This document shows positions 41,278 through 50,153 of a stretch of 64,000 nucleotides of DNA, piece after piece. The DNA comes from Dyadobacter soli. Lineage in GTDB: Bacteria; Bacteroidota; Bacteroidia; Cytophagales; Spirosomataceae. Position 1 is the first letter of the stretch; every line of letters starts with the position of its first letter. The translations under genes and the position numbers were made by a program. Under the pieces are notes generated by a model. That model ran no database searches, was not told where the DNA came from, and saw only the letters and a program-made list of their open reading frames with translations. The stretch is taken from contig NZ_FNAN01000017.1 in the NCBI RefSeq assembly GCF_900101885.1, forward strand, positions 1-64,000, read 5' to 3'.

Positions 41278-44200
41278 TTAGAAGGTAAGCTGAACGCCCA
41301 GCAATAGCTGTGTGGTCGACGGGTAGTAATCGAGCGTACCGTTGTTATCGTTGTTCTTGTTCACGCCCGGGTAAAGGCCGTTGACGTTGATCAGGTCGGG
41401 ATCGCCGCCGGTAAACTTGGTGAAAGTCGCCAGGTTGCGGGTAGTAGCGTAAATCCGCACCGATTGCAGGAATTTGGTCTGAACCGGCTGGGTATAGCTC
41501 AAAGTCACGTTATCCACTTTCAAGAATCCGCCTGATTCGAGGAAGTAATCCGACAAAGTCGAATAGGTCGTAGGGCTGGTTAGTTTCGAATACTTGCTGC
41601 CGTCGTAGGCCGATTTCAGCACGTTCGCATTCTCTTGCGTCGCAGGCGTACCTAGGTAGAATGCATAGGTATTGAACAACTTATAGCCGAACGAACCGCG
41701 CAGGAACACACTCAGGTCCCATTTTTTGTATTTGAAATTATTGGAAAGACCCATTGTAAACTTCGGCAGACCGTTTCCTACAAACTGCTTGTCGTCGTTC
41801 GTAGCCTGGTTGCCGGCGATCACCTCGCCTTTTTTGTTATACACCAGCAATGCACCCTGGTCGTTCACACCTGCCGATTTGAGCGCGTAGAAGCTACCGA
41901 TGCGGGTATCTTCCTGCAAGCGCTGCAAAGTACCCGGGCTACCCGGCGCAGGCATACCTACCACGTCCACGTATTTCTGGCCTTTGAAGAGCGCGTTCGA
42001 GAAGGAAACGAACTTGTTGTTATTATAAGCGCCTGTGAAACCGAGGTCGTAAGTAAAATCACCTTTGCGGATCACGGATGCATTCAATTGCAATTCCACA
42101 CCCGTATTGCGCATGGTTCCTACGTTCGCGAAGGTCTGTCCCTGAATGTTCGGCGGGTTGGATACATTATAATTACCGAGCAAGTCGCGGTTGGTGCGGA
42201 TGTAGTAGTTCAAGCTACCCGAAAGCCTGCTTCCGAAGAGTTCGAAATCCAGACCGGCGTTGAAGTTCGCCGCTTTTTCCCAACGCAGGTCATAGTTGGT
42301 GTTCTGGCTAGGTCCCCAAACCTGGTAGTTGATCCCATTATACAAATAGTAGCCGTAACCGCCGTAAGTATCGAGCGAAAGGTAGTTACCAAAATCCTGA
42401 TTACCCGTTTCACCATAATCCGCCCGTACTTTCAGTTCGTTCAGCCAGGAAATGTTTTTCAGGAAACCTTCCTGCGTGGCACGCCATGCCACCGAAGCCG
42501 CCGGGAAGTAACCCCACTTGTTGGAAAAACCGAATTTCGAAGAACCCTCGCGGCGCAAGCTGGCCGAGAAGTAGTATTTCTGGTCGAAATCGTAGTTCAA
42601 ACGACCGAAGAATGCGATCAGTTTAGACGAGTTTTTGTAAGAACCAACATTGTTAATGCCTTGCTGCAAGTTCCACAAACCGCTACCCAGGTTATTGTAA
42701 GTCAATACATTGGAAGGGAAGTTCTCATTCTTTGCATTGAAACCCGATGATGTGAAATACTGGAACGAATATCCGCCCAACACCTTCACCGAATGCTTGT
42801 TCAGATCGAGGTAATAGTTACCGATCCACTCGAAGCTCTTCTGGTCGTTTTCTTCCAAAATCTGCTCTCCCGTGTTGCGCTTGCTGCCGTTGATGACGGT
42901 CGTAAGGTTCGAAGGCGTAAACAGGAACCTGCGCATCGAAGAGTTCACCTCGCCGATGGTCACCACGGTATTCAGATTTTCAAGGATATTGATTTTCGCG
43001 GAACCGTTCATGTCCAGGAGCTTGTACTCGCGGTCGGCTTTTACGCTCTTGGCGACTTCAACCGGGTTGTTAGCAAAGAATCCGGAAGTCAGATAAGCAT
43101 ATTTACCGGTTGAGTCGCGCACGTTGAGCGTCGGGTTCAGGGTCAGTGCGTAGTTAAATCCGCTGTAATCGGCATCGCTGGTTTTGGTATAGCGGGGCGC
43201 GGCGGAGAAAGTCAGTTCGACGAGGTTATTGGCCGTTTTGTGGTTGATATTGATCCGGCCGCCGTACTCGCGCTTAGCCGAACGGAGGTCGAGACCGTTC
43301 GCATCGCGGTAGTCGAGCGAGGTGAAATAATTGGTCTTACCATTACCGCCCGAGAATTGCAGGGTATGCTTGTGCGAGAACGACGGATTGCGCTTCACGG
43401 CGTTCATCCAGTTGGTGTTACCGCCAAAATCCACCCCACGCTTGTTGCGCAGGAACTCATCTTTCGAAAGCACTTCCAGCTGGTTGGTAGCCCAATCGAA
43501 GGTCGTATAACCGTCATAGAATATACGCGAATTTTCAGAGCCCTTTTTGGTCGTAATCACAATCACCCCGTTGCTGCCGCGCGTACCGTAGATAGCCGAC
43601 GCCGCACCGCCTTTGAGGACGTCGATTGACTCGATCTCGTTCTGGTTGATGTTGTCGATATTACCGCCAGGCACGCCGTTGATGACAAACAATGGCCCCA
43701 AGCCTGCGCTACGTGAAGACGCCCCGCGCAACTGGATGCTGGGCGAAGAGTTCGGATCGGCCGCAGAAGTATTGGTCACTGAAAGCCCCGCTACCTTGCC
43801 CTGGATCGCCATCAGCGGGTTGTTACCGCCCACGCGGAGCAGGTCCTTGCCCGAAAGGTGCGTAATAGCACTGGAAACCTCCTTTTTGTTCAACGAACCG
43901 TAACCGATCACGACTACTTCGTTCAATTGCTTCTGGTCTTCGGCGAGATTTACATCAATAGAGGTTTTGCCTGCAAGCGCGATCTCCTGGCTTACATAAC
44001 CTACATTCGAAATCACGAGTGTAGCATTGGCATTGCTCACTTCCAGCTTGAATGTCCCGTCCACCTGCGAGACCGTACCGTTGCTGGTACCCTTTTCAAG
44101 AATAGCCACTCCCGGTAAAACATCTTTGGAATCCCGGATTTTACCGGAAATTTGTACGGTACTCTGTGCACTGGCTTGCCAGCCCGAAAGCAGCATGAGC

Positions 44201-44298
44201 AGGCAGCCCAGCCATGCGGTTGCCCGCGTAATGGAATGTCCAACCGGCATAAGGCGTGTACCCCGGCCGGTCGATTTGTATAATTTCATTTTCATCAA
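41278..44298 (-). CDS. SusC/RagA family TonB-linked outer-membrane transporter
   Basis: A 1006-residue transporter. The signal peptide is near residues 24-46 (LGCLLMLLSGWQASAQ), with possible later start at Met17. It is followed by a carboxypeptidase-regulatory-like domain (VQISGKIRDSKDVLPGVAI), the SusC signature ahead of the plug (LNEVVVIGYGSLNKKEVSSA), the plug with GASSRSAGLGPLFVINGVPGG, and a 22-strand barrel to the C-terminal LLLGVQLTF. It imports the ligand captured by SusD using TonB energy. The susC-susD pair is divergent from a hybrid two-component regulator that very likely controls it. Confidence 0.96.
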   Translation of the reverse strand: MMKMKLYKSTGRGTRLMPVGHSITRATAWLGCLLMLLSGWQASAQSTVQISGKIRDSKDVLPGVAILEKGTSNGTVSQVDGTFKLEVSNANATLVISNVGYVSQEIALAGKTSIDVNLAEDQKQLNEVVVIGYGSLNKKEVSSAITHLSGKDLLRVGGNNPLMAIQGKVAGLSVTNTSAADPNSSPSIQLRGASSRSAGLGPLFVINGVPGGNIDNINQNEIESIDVLKGGAASAIYGTRGSNGVIVITTKKGSENSRIFYDGYTTFDWATNQLEVLSKDEFLRNKRGVDFGGNTNWMNAVKRNPSFSHKHTLQFSGGNGKTNYFTSLDYRDANGLDLRSAKREYGGRININHKTANNLVELTFSAAPRYTKTSDADYSGFNYALTLNPTLNVRDSTGKYAYLTSGFFANNPVEVAKSVKADREYKLLDMNGSAKINILENLNTVVTIGEVNSSMRRFLFTPSNLTTVINGSKRNTGEQILEENDQKSFEWIGNYYLDLNKHSVKVLGGYSFQYFTSSGFNAKNENFPSNVLTYNNLGSGLWNLQQGINNVGSYKNSSKLIAFFGRLNYDFDQKYYFSASLRREGSSKFGFSNKWGYFPAASVAWRATQEGFLKNISWLNELKVRADYGETGNQDFGNYLSLDTYGGYGYYLYNGINYQVWGPSQNTNYDLRWEKAANFNAGLDFELFGSRLSGSLNYYIRTNRDLLGNYNVSNPPNIQGQTFANVGTMRNTGVELQLNASVIRKGDFTYDLGFTGAYNNNKFVSFSNALFKGQKYVDVVGMPAPGSPGTLQRLQEDTRIGSFYALKSAGVNDQGALLVYNKKGEVIAGNQATNDDKQFVGNGLPKFTMGLSNNFKYKKWDLSVFLRGSFGYKLFNTYAFYLGTPATQENANVLKSAYDGSKYSKLTSPTTYSTLSDYFLESGGFLKVDNVTLSYTQPVQTKFLQSVRIYATTRNLATFTKFTGGDPDLINVNGLYPGVNKNNDNNGTLDYYPSTTQLLLGVQLTF

Positions 44299-44404
44299 GG
44301 ATTGTTAGGTGAAAAGCTCCGCAGCGTTGTTACTTTTTAGTTATTATATAGGATTAATTAAGACTGCCGCGAAGTTCAGGGTTTAGCGGGTAACGGGATG
44401 ATCG

Positions 44405-44435
44405 TTTTGTCTCAATTTTGAATCAAAATGTCTCA
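44405..44435. promoter_or_regulatory. Direct TGTCTCA repeats 21 bp apart, candidate regulator site
   Basis: TTTTGTCTCA (44405-44414) and AAATGTCTCA (44426-44435) are direct repeats with a 21-base period, two helical turns. The palindrome ATTTTGAATCAAAAT lies between them. It is in the divergent region between susC and the hybrid regulator, about 107 bases from the susC start. Spaced direct repeats are what an AraC-type domain of a dimeric hybrid regulator is expected to bind. Confidence 0.55.
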
Positions 44436-44526
44436 CCCCTTGTTTTTATGATTTAACTAAGATTTTAGTGGATATCTTTACATGCCGGTTATGCCAGGTT
44501 ATGTGTTTTATATGTAGTTTAAATTG

Positions 44527-47500
44527 GTGAGAGCATTTGTTTCCATCCTGCTTCTTTTTTTAATCGCCACGCAGGGTTTTGCGCAGGATATCCCATTCTA
44601 TTTCAGGAATTACCAGGTTGCCGACGGCCTGTCGGGCAATGCCGTGGGCGAGATGGTCCAGGACAAAAAAGGCTTCATGTGGTTTGCGAGCCGCAATGGC
44701 CTCAACCGCTTCGACGGCCATAATTTTCGCGTTTTTCAGAGCATTGCGGGCGATTCGCTGAGCCTTGGGAGCAACTCCATTTTTGCATTATACGAAGACG
44801 CCTCCGAGAAACTCTGGGTGGGCACGCACAAGGGTGTGTACCGCTACGACCCCGTGGCCGACCGCTTCGACGCGTTCAAACTGATACCCGCCGGTGAGGT
44901 GCTCGAAATCCGCGGCGACCGCAACGGCAACATCTGGGTCATCTCCGATCTCACATTGTATCGCTACCACGTACGTACGGGCCGGCTCGCGCGCGTCGAC
45001 CTGGGCGGTAACCAGCCTGTTTCACTGCATATTTCGCCCGCAGGAACCGTTTGGGTGGCTTGCAACAACGGAGTGGTGCGTCAGTATCACCAGGATACAG
45101 GCCGTTTTGAGGCATTCAATCTGGGCGAACTGTCCGGGATCAGGGAAATTTACGGGGCTACTACCCTACACGCCGTGGGCGATTCTTCGTTGCTGATCGG
45201 CACGATGAAGAAGGTTTTACTTTTCAATTTTGTCAAAAAACAGGTGCGTAACCTGACCGCTGCCGGGCTGCCGGGCGAGGATGTGCAGGTGCATACGATC
45301 TTCCGGAAAAGCGATCGCGAGTTCTGGCTCGGTACCGAGTCGGGGCTTTACATTCTCGACCTGATCTCCGGCCGATCCCAACACATTGTACGCGAACAAT
45401 TTAACCACTATTCCATTACCGATAACATCGTCAATTCCATCCTGCGCGACCGTGAGGGCGGCATCTGGATCACGACGCAGTTTGGCGGTATCAACTACTA
45501 TTCGACCCAGTTTAACAACTTCCGCAAGTTCTTTCCGAAACCCGGCAACAGCATCAGCGGCAACATTGTACACGAAATTACCAAGGATAAGTACGGCCAT
45601 TTGTGGGTCGGTACCGAGGATGCGGGACTGAACCGGCTCGACATTCACACCGGCCAGTTCAAAGCCCTGCTGCCCGACGGGCGCCCCGGCAGCATTTCCT
45701 ACCGCAACCTCCACGGCATGGTGGTCGACGGCGACGAGCTGTGGGTGGGCACCTATGAACACGGCCTCGACGTGATCGACCTGCGCACCCAGCGGGTGAT
45801 CCGGCATTACAATGCATCGTCGGACCCGCGTTCGCTGAGCAGTAATTTTATCGTGACCATGTACAAGACCCGCAACGGCGACATTCTCGCGGGCACGTGG
45901 ATCGGCCTTTGCAAATACAACCGCGCCACCGACGATTTTACGAGAATTCCATTCTTTAACTCTCAGGTACAGAGCATTCATGAAGACGCCGAGGGCACGT
46001 TATGGGTGGCGAGTTACGGTCGCGGAGTCTCTTTCTTTAATCCTAAAACACAAAAGAAAGGCCAGCTGCGGTACAGTGCCGACCAACCCGGCGGATTGGT
46101 CGATAATTACGTCAACAGCATTTACCAAAGCTCGGACAAAAGCATCTGGCTCTGTACCGAGCACGGGCTGTCGCGCTATAACCCGGCAACCGGAAAGTTT
46201 CGCAATTACCGAAAGACCAACGGCTTACCCGACAACCAGGTTTTCCGGATTCTGGAAGACGACGCTGGAAACTTCTGGATCACCACTTCGCGCGGGCTCG
46301 CGAAGCTCGACGGCCGCACCGACCGTTTCACCAATTTCCACATGCGCAACGGCCTTCCGACCGATCAGTTCAACTACAATTCGTCCTATAAAGACTCCGA
46401 CGGCACATTGTATTTCGGTACCGTCGCGGGCATGGTGGGTTTCAAACCGGCCGCATTATTGCGGAATGCGTTCGTACCGCCGGTGTACATTACCCGCTTG
46501 CAGGTCAACAACCGCGACGTGGACATCCGGCAGGAAGACGCGCCGCTGAAACAATCGATCGTTTACGCGAATGAGATTACCCTGCCCTACCAGAGTTCGA
46601 GCGTGAGTTTCGATGTGGCGGTGCTGAGCTACGTTATTCCGGAGCAGAACAGTTACCAGTATCAGCTCGAAGGCCTCGCCAAAGAATGGGTGCCCTTCCA
46701 CGGCGACCGGCGCATTCAGTTTGCCAAGCTGCCGCCCGGCGATTACACATTAAAAATCCGCGGCGCCAACAATGACGGCCTTTGGAATAACCGCGAAACG
46801 AGGCTGCGCATTACCATTTTGCCGCCTTTCTGGGCTACCGGCTGGGCATATCTGTTTTATGTGGTGCTGACCGTGAGTATTATTGTCGTGATTTTTCGTT
46901 ACTATTTTCTCGCCCTCCATGAGAAAAGCCGGCGGCAGATCGAGACGATCGAAATGGGGAAAGAGCGGGAGATTTATAATGCCAAGATCGACTTTTTCAC
47001 CAATGTAGCCCACGAGATCCGCACGCCGCTGACGCTGATCAAGATGCCGCTGGATAAGCTGCTGGCCACCAGGAAGTCGGACTTGGAAATGATAGAGAGT
47101 TTGAACATGATTGATAAAAACACCTCCCGACTGATAGACCTGACCAACCAGCTCCTCGATTTCCGCAAGGCGGAGGCCAATAATTACAGCCTTAATTTTA
47201 CCAAAACCGACATTAACGACCTGCTGAGCGACGTTTTCAGCACATTCCGTCCGGCGGCCGAACAAAAGCAATTGCAATACAAACTCGAACTGCCCCGCAT
47301 TACCTTGCAGGCATTCGTGGATGAAGAGGCTTGCAAGAAAATCGTGAGCAACCTCGTGAACAATGCGATCAAATATGCCGAAAGCAGCGTCAAAGTGAAG
47401 CTTTCGCCGTTCAACAGCGACGATCTTTTGTTCCACATCGAATTTACCAACGATGGCCCGCTGATCGGCTACGACGACCGCGACCGCATTTTCGAACCGT

Positions 47501-48492
47501 TCTACCGCGCCGAGGGCAGCAGTAAGGAACCGGGGACGGGCATCGGCCTTCCGCTCGCGCGCTCGCTGGCGGAGCTGCACAAAGGCACGCTCGAACTGAA
47601 ACGCTCCGAGCTGGATCAGAACACTTTCCTGCTTTCCATCCCGATCCACCAGGATTACGAGCTGGATTTGCATAAGGAAGACGAAAACCGGGATGGTGCA
47701 GAAGCCGACGATTCCGAGCAAACTTCGGGCAATCCCAACAAGCCCAATGTGCTGCTGGTAGAAGACAATACCGAAATCCTGGGTTACCTGGGCCGTGAAC
47801 TGAGCCTGGAATACAATATTTTCCGGGCCGGCGACGGGCGGCAGGCCATCGAACTTTTGCAGGAAGAAAATATCCATCTGGTAATCAGCGACATTATGAT
47901 GCCGGTCATGGACGGCATTGCATTGTGCCGCGAAATGAAGAACGACGTGCGTTTCAGCCACATTCCGATCATATTACTGACCGCTAAAAATTCGATCAGT
48001 TCGAAGATCGAAGGGCTCGAAGTGGGCGCGGATGCATATATAGAAAAGCCTTTTTCACTGGATCATTTGTCGGCGCAGATCAGCAACCTGCTCCAAAACC
48101 GCGATATCATCAAGGATTACTTCGCGCGCTCGCCGCTTACGCACATCAAGGGCATTGCATTCTCCCGCGCCGACAAGGATTTCCTCGAACAGCTCAACGC
48201 CATCATCACCGAGCACATCGCCGACAGCGACCTGGACGTGGATATGCTGTCGTCCAAAATGAATATGAGCCGCCCTACCCTTTACCGGAAAATCAAGGGC
48301 ATTTCGGATATGACGCCGAACGAACTGATTAACCTTTCGCGCCTCAAAAAAGCGGCAGAACTGCTTGCCGAGAAGAATTATAAGATCAACGAGGTGGCAG
48401 ATATGGTGGGTTACAGCGTGCCTACCAACTTTTCGCGCGATTTTCAGAAACAATTCGGCGTTAGTCCTTCCGGCTACGTGAATGCGTTGTAA
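44527..48492 (+). CDS. Hybrid two-component system regulator (HTCS)
   Basis: A 1321-residue single-chain sensor-regulator. Signal peptide (residues 1-~20, ending GFAQ), about 14 Reg_prop blades forming two beta-propellers (~25-690; NGLNRFDGHNF, GSISYRNLHGMV and others), Y_Y_Y domain (~692-762) and a span at ~773-793. HisKA follows (AHEIRTPLTLIKMPLD, His ~831), then HATPase, receiver (LLVEDN ~1077; phosphoacceptor Asp in ISDIMMPVMDG ~1122) and C-terminal AraC HTH (~1235-1321). It senses a ligand in the periplasm and directly activates transcription, most likely of the divergent susCD. The start is non-ATG: GTG 44527, or TTG 44524 just upstream; no ATG is available. Confidence 0.95.
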   Translation: MRAFVSILLLFLIATQGFAQDIPFYFRNYQVADGLSGNAVGEMVQDKKGFMWFASRNGLNRFDGHNFRVFQSIAGDSLSLGSNSIFALYEDASEKLWVGTHKGVYRYDPVADRFDAFKLIPAGEVLEIRGDRNGNIWVISDLTLYRYHVRTGRLARVDLGGNQPVSLHISPAGTVWVACNNGVVRQYHQDTGRFEAFNLGELSGIREIYGATTLHAVGDSSLLIGTMKKVLLFNFVKKQVRNLTAAGLPGEDVQVHTIFRKSDREFWLGTESGLYILDLISGRSQHIVREQFNHYSITDNIVNSILRDREGGIWITTQFGGINYYSTQFNNFRKFFPKPGNSISGNIVHEITKDKYGHLWVGTEDAGLNRLDIHTGQFKALLPDGRPGSISYRNLHGMVVDGDELWVGTYEHGLDVIDLRTQRVIRHYNASSDPRSLSSNFIVTMYKTRNGDILAGTWIGLCKYNRATDDFTRIPFFNSQVQSIHEDAEGTLWVASYGRGVSFFNPKTQKKGQLRYSADQPGGLVDNYVNSIYQSSDKSIWLCTEHGLSRYNPATGKFRNYRKTNGLPDNQVFRILEDDAGNFWITTSRGLAKLDGRTDRFTNFHMRNGLPTDQFNYNSSYKDSDGTLYFGTVAGMVGFKPAALLRNAFVPPVYITRLQVNNRDVDIRQEDAPLKQSIVYANEITLPYQSSSVSFDVAVLSYVIPEQNSYQYQLEGLAKEWVPFHGDRRIQFAKLPPGDYTLKIRGANNDGLWNNRETRLRITILPPFWATGWAYLFYVVLTVSIIVVIFRYYFLALHEKSRRQIETIEMGKEREIYNAKIDFFTNVAHEIRTPLTLIKMPLDKLLATRKSDLEMIESLNMIDKNTSRLIDLTNQLLDFRKAEANNYSLNFTKTDINDLLSDVFSTFRPAAEQKQLQYKLELPRITLQAFVDEEACKKIVSNLVNNAIKYAESSVKVKLSPFNSDDLLFHIEFTNDGPLIGYDDRDRIFEPFYRAEGSSKEPGTGIGLPLARSLAELHKGTLELKRSELDQNTFLLSIPIHQDYELDLHKEDENRDGAEADDSEQTSGNPNKPNVLLVEDNTEILGYLGRELSLEYNIFRAGDGRQAIELLQEENIHLVISDIMMPVMDGIALCREMKNDVRFSHIPIILLTAKNSISSKIEGLEVGADAYIEKPFSLDHLSAQISNLLQNRDIIKDYFARSPLTHIKGIAFSRADKDFLEQLNAIITEHIADSDLDVDMLSSKMNMSRPTLYRKIKGISDMTPNELINLSRLKKAAELLAEKNYKINEVADMVGYSVPTNFSRDFQKQFGVSPSGYVNAL

Positions 48493-48550
48493 GTTATCCG
48501 ATTTGTGATACATTTGCACATTATTTGAATTAAGTCTAAATAGTGATCAA

Positions 48551-49099
48551 ATGAATCATCACTCCTTTCCGGACGATGAGCAGCCTTTGCAGGAATACTT
48601 TTGCAACCTTTACGAGCGGTTCTGGCAGCGGATCTACCGCTATTGCCTCTCGCATTTGCGCGACGAGGAACAGGCCAAGGAAGTAACGCAGGAGATTTTC
48701 TTTGCGCTCTGGGAAAGGAGACATTCGCTGACGATACGCGGCCAGGAAGAAAATTACCTCATCCGCGCCGCCAAGTACAAGGTGTTCGATCATTACCGCC
48801 AGCAAGCCAATACGCCTTCTCACGAACCAGCCACCGAATCGGCGCATTCCGAAAACCTGACCGAAAACCAGGTGTATTTCAATGCATTGGTCAATAAAAT
48901 CAATGAGCTGGTGCTGTTTCTGCCCGGGCAATGCAGGAAAGTGTACGAGCTGAGTCGCGAGAATGGGCTCAGTAACAAGGAAATAGCTTCTTCTTTGCAA
49001 ATATCGCCCAAGGCGGTGGAGTACCACATTACCCGCGCATTGCGCCACCTGCGCGAGAATCTTCCCGAATATTCCGAACATTTTTCCAACCGGACTTAG
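48551..49099 (+). CDS. ECF-type RNA polymerase sigma factor (FecI-like)
   Basis: A 182-residue sigma factor. Region 2 spans ~20-85 (YERFWQRIYRYCLSHLRDEEQAKEVTQEIFFALWERR, with the core-binding and -10 segments) and region 4 ~125-175 (GQCRKVYELSRENGLSNKEI, SLQISPKAVEYHITRALRHL). It belongs to the Bacteroidota-type FecI group. It lies 51 bases upstream of a fecR-like gene and then a TonB receptor gene with an STN domain, the classical surface-signalling arrangement. It should direct transcription of the receptor when released by the FecR protein. Confidence 0.94.
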   Translation: MNHHSFPDDEQPLQEYFCNLYERFWQRIYRYCLSHLRDEEQAKEVTQEIFFALWERRHSLTIRGQEENYLIRAAKYKVFDHYRQQANTPSHEPATESAHSENLTENQVYFNALVNKINELVLFLPGQCRKVYELSRENGLSNKEIASSLQISPKAVEYHITRALRHLRENLPEYSEHFSNRT

Positions 49100-49150
49100 G
49101 GTAACGCGCTTCCCTACCGACTACCTCAGTGAAAAGCATTCACTGAATTC

Positions 49151-50119
49151 ATGGAAATCACCCCCGAACTGTTTCGGAAATACCACGCAGGACTTTGTAC
49201 TCCGGCCGAACAGGCGGCTATCAGGCAGTGGCTTGCGAGCAGCGACCTCGAAGCGCACGACGACAGTCCGTCCGAAAACGAACCAATCGCCGGTTTCGAG
49301 ATCTGGACCCGGCTCGACGAGCAGATCGCCGAAAGTACCGTGCCCGATCAGCCGGAAACCTCGTGGAGCAACCGCCTCCTCTCCTACCTGAGCGCCGCGC
49401 TCGTGGTGCTGGGCCTGGGAACCGCATTTTATTTTCTGACCCAAAAAAGGGCCGTCAACGCGGTAGCGCATCATAAAACTTCGTTTCAACCTACATTAAT
49501 CACCGTCCGCACCCGTGCGGGCGAGATCCGGAAGCACCATTTGCCCGACGGCACCACCATTACCCTTAACGCATCGAGCCAGCTCAGCTATCCTTCGCTG
49601 TTCGATGATACGCTTCGAAGGGTGCAGCTGAGCGGCCAGGCGTTTTTCGAAGTAGCCCGCGACACATTACGGCCCTTTGAAATACATTCCTCCGGCTATG
49701 TTACCCGCGTGCTCGGCACCGCATTCGATTTGAAGGCTTACGCAGGCGAGCCCGCAAGCCTGCTCGTCCGTGAGGGAAAAGTCCGGTTTTCAAAGAATGC
49801 GCAGTCCGTATTGCTGACGCGCGGCGAGGCGGTGCTGGCCAATGGGGCCGTATTCGAAAAAACCGATTTACCAGACGACGTTGCCGGTGCCTGGATGGAA
49901 CAAAAGCTGGTTTTCAACAATGAACCTTTGAGTGCAATCGCGCATGACATTGCCCGGCGGTATGGTGTGGAAGTTGAGATTCGTGACCCGGAACTGGCGG
50001 CGCATCTGTATAAGGGTAAGTTTCAAAACCCTTCTTTAAAAGCACTGCTGGACGATCTCGGCTATGTGATGAATTTCAAGTATGAGATCAATGGCAACAC
50101 CGTGGTCATCTTGAAGTAA
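49151..50119 (+). CDS. FecR-family anti-sigma factor
   Basis: A 322-residue inner-membrane protein. The cytoplasmic N-terminal part (~1-85) is the sigma-binding segment. A span at ~79-98 (LLSYLSAALVVLGLGTAFYF) follows, then the FecR domain (TVRTRAGEIRKHHLPDGTTITLNASSQL, then RVQLSGQAFFEVARD) and a C-terminal DUF4974 domain (MEQKLVFNNEPLSAIAHDIARRYG ... YVMNFKYEI). It holds the upstream ECF sigma and passes the ligand signal from the STN domain of the downstream receptor. The start at 49151 follows a weak leader; no overlap with neighbours. Confidence 0.94.
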   Translation: MEITPELFRKYHAGLCTPAEQAAIRQWLASSDLEAHDDSPSENEPIAGFEIWTRLDEQIAESTVPDQPETSWSNRLLSYLSAALVVLGLGTAFYFLTQKRAVNAVAHHKTSFQPTLITVRTRAGEIRKHHLPDGTTITLNASSQLSYPSLFDDTLRRVQLSGQAFFEVARDTLRPFEIHSSGYVTRVLGTAFDLKAYAGEPASLLVREGKVRFSKNAQSVLLTRGEAVLANGAVFEKTDLPDDVAGAWMEQKLVFNNEPLSAIAHDIARRYGVEVEIRDPELAAHLYKGKFQNPSLKALLDDLGYVMNFKYEINGNTVVILK

Positions 50120-50153
50120 CGCCCATTTCATTTAATAACTCCTATCCATTTAT

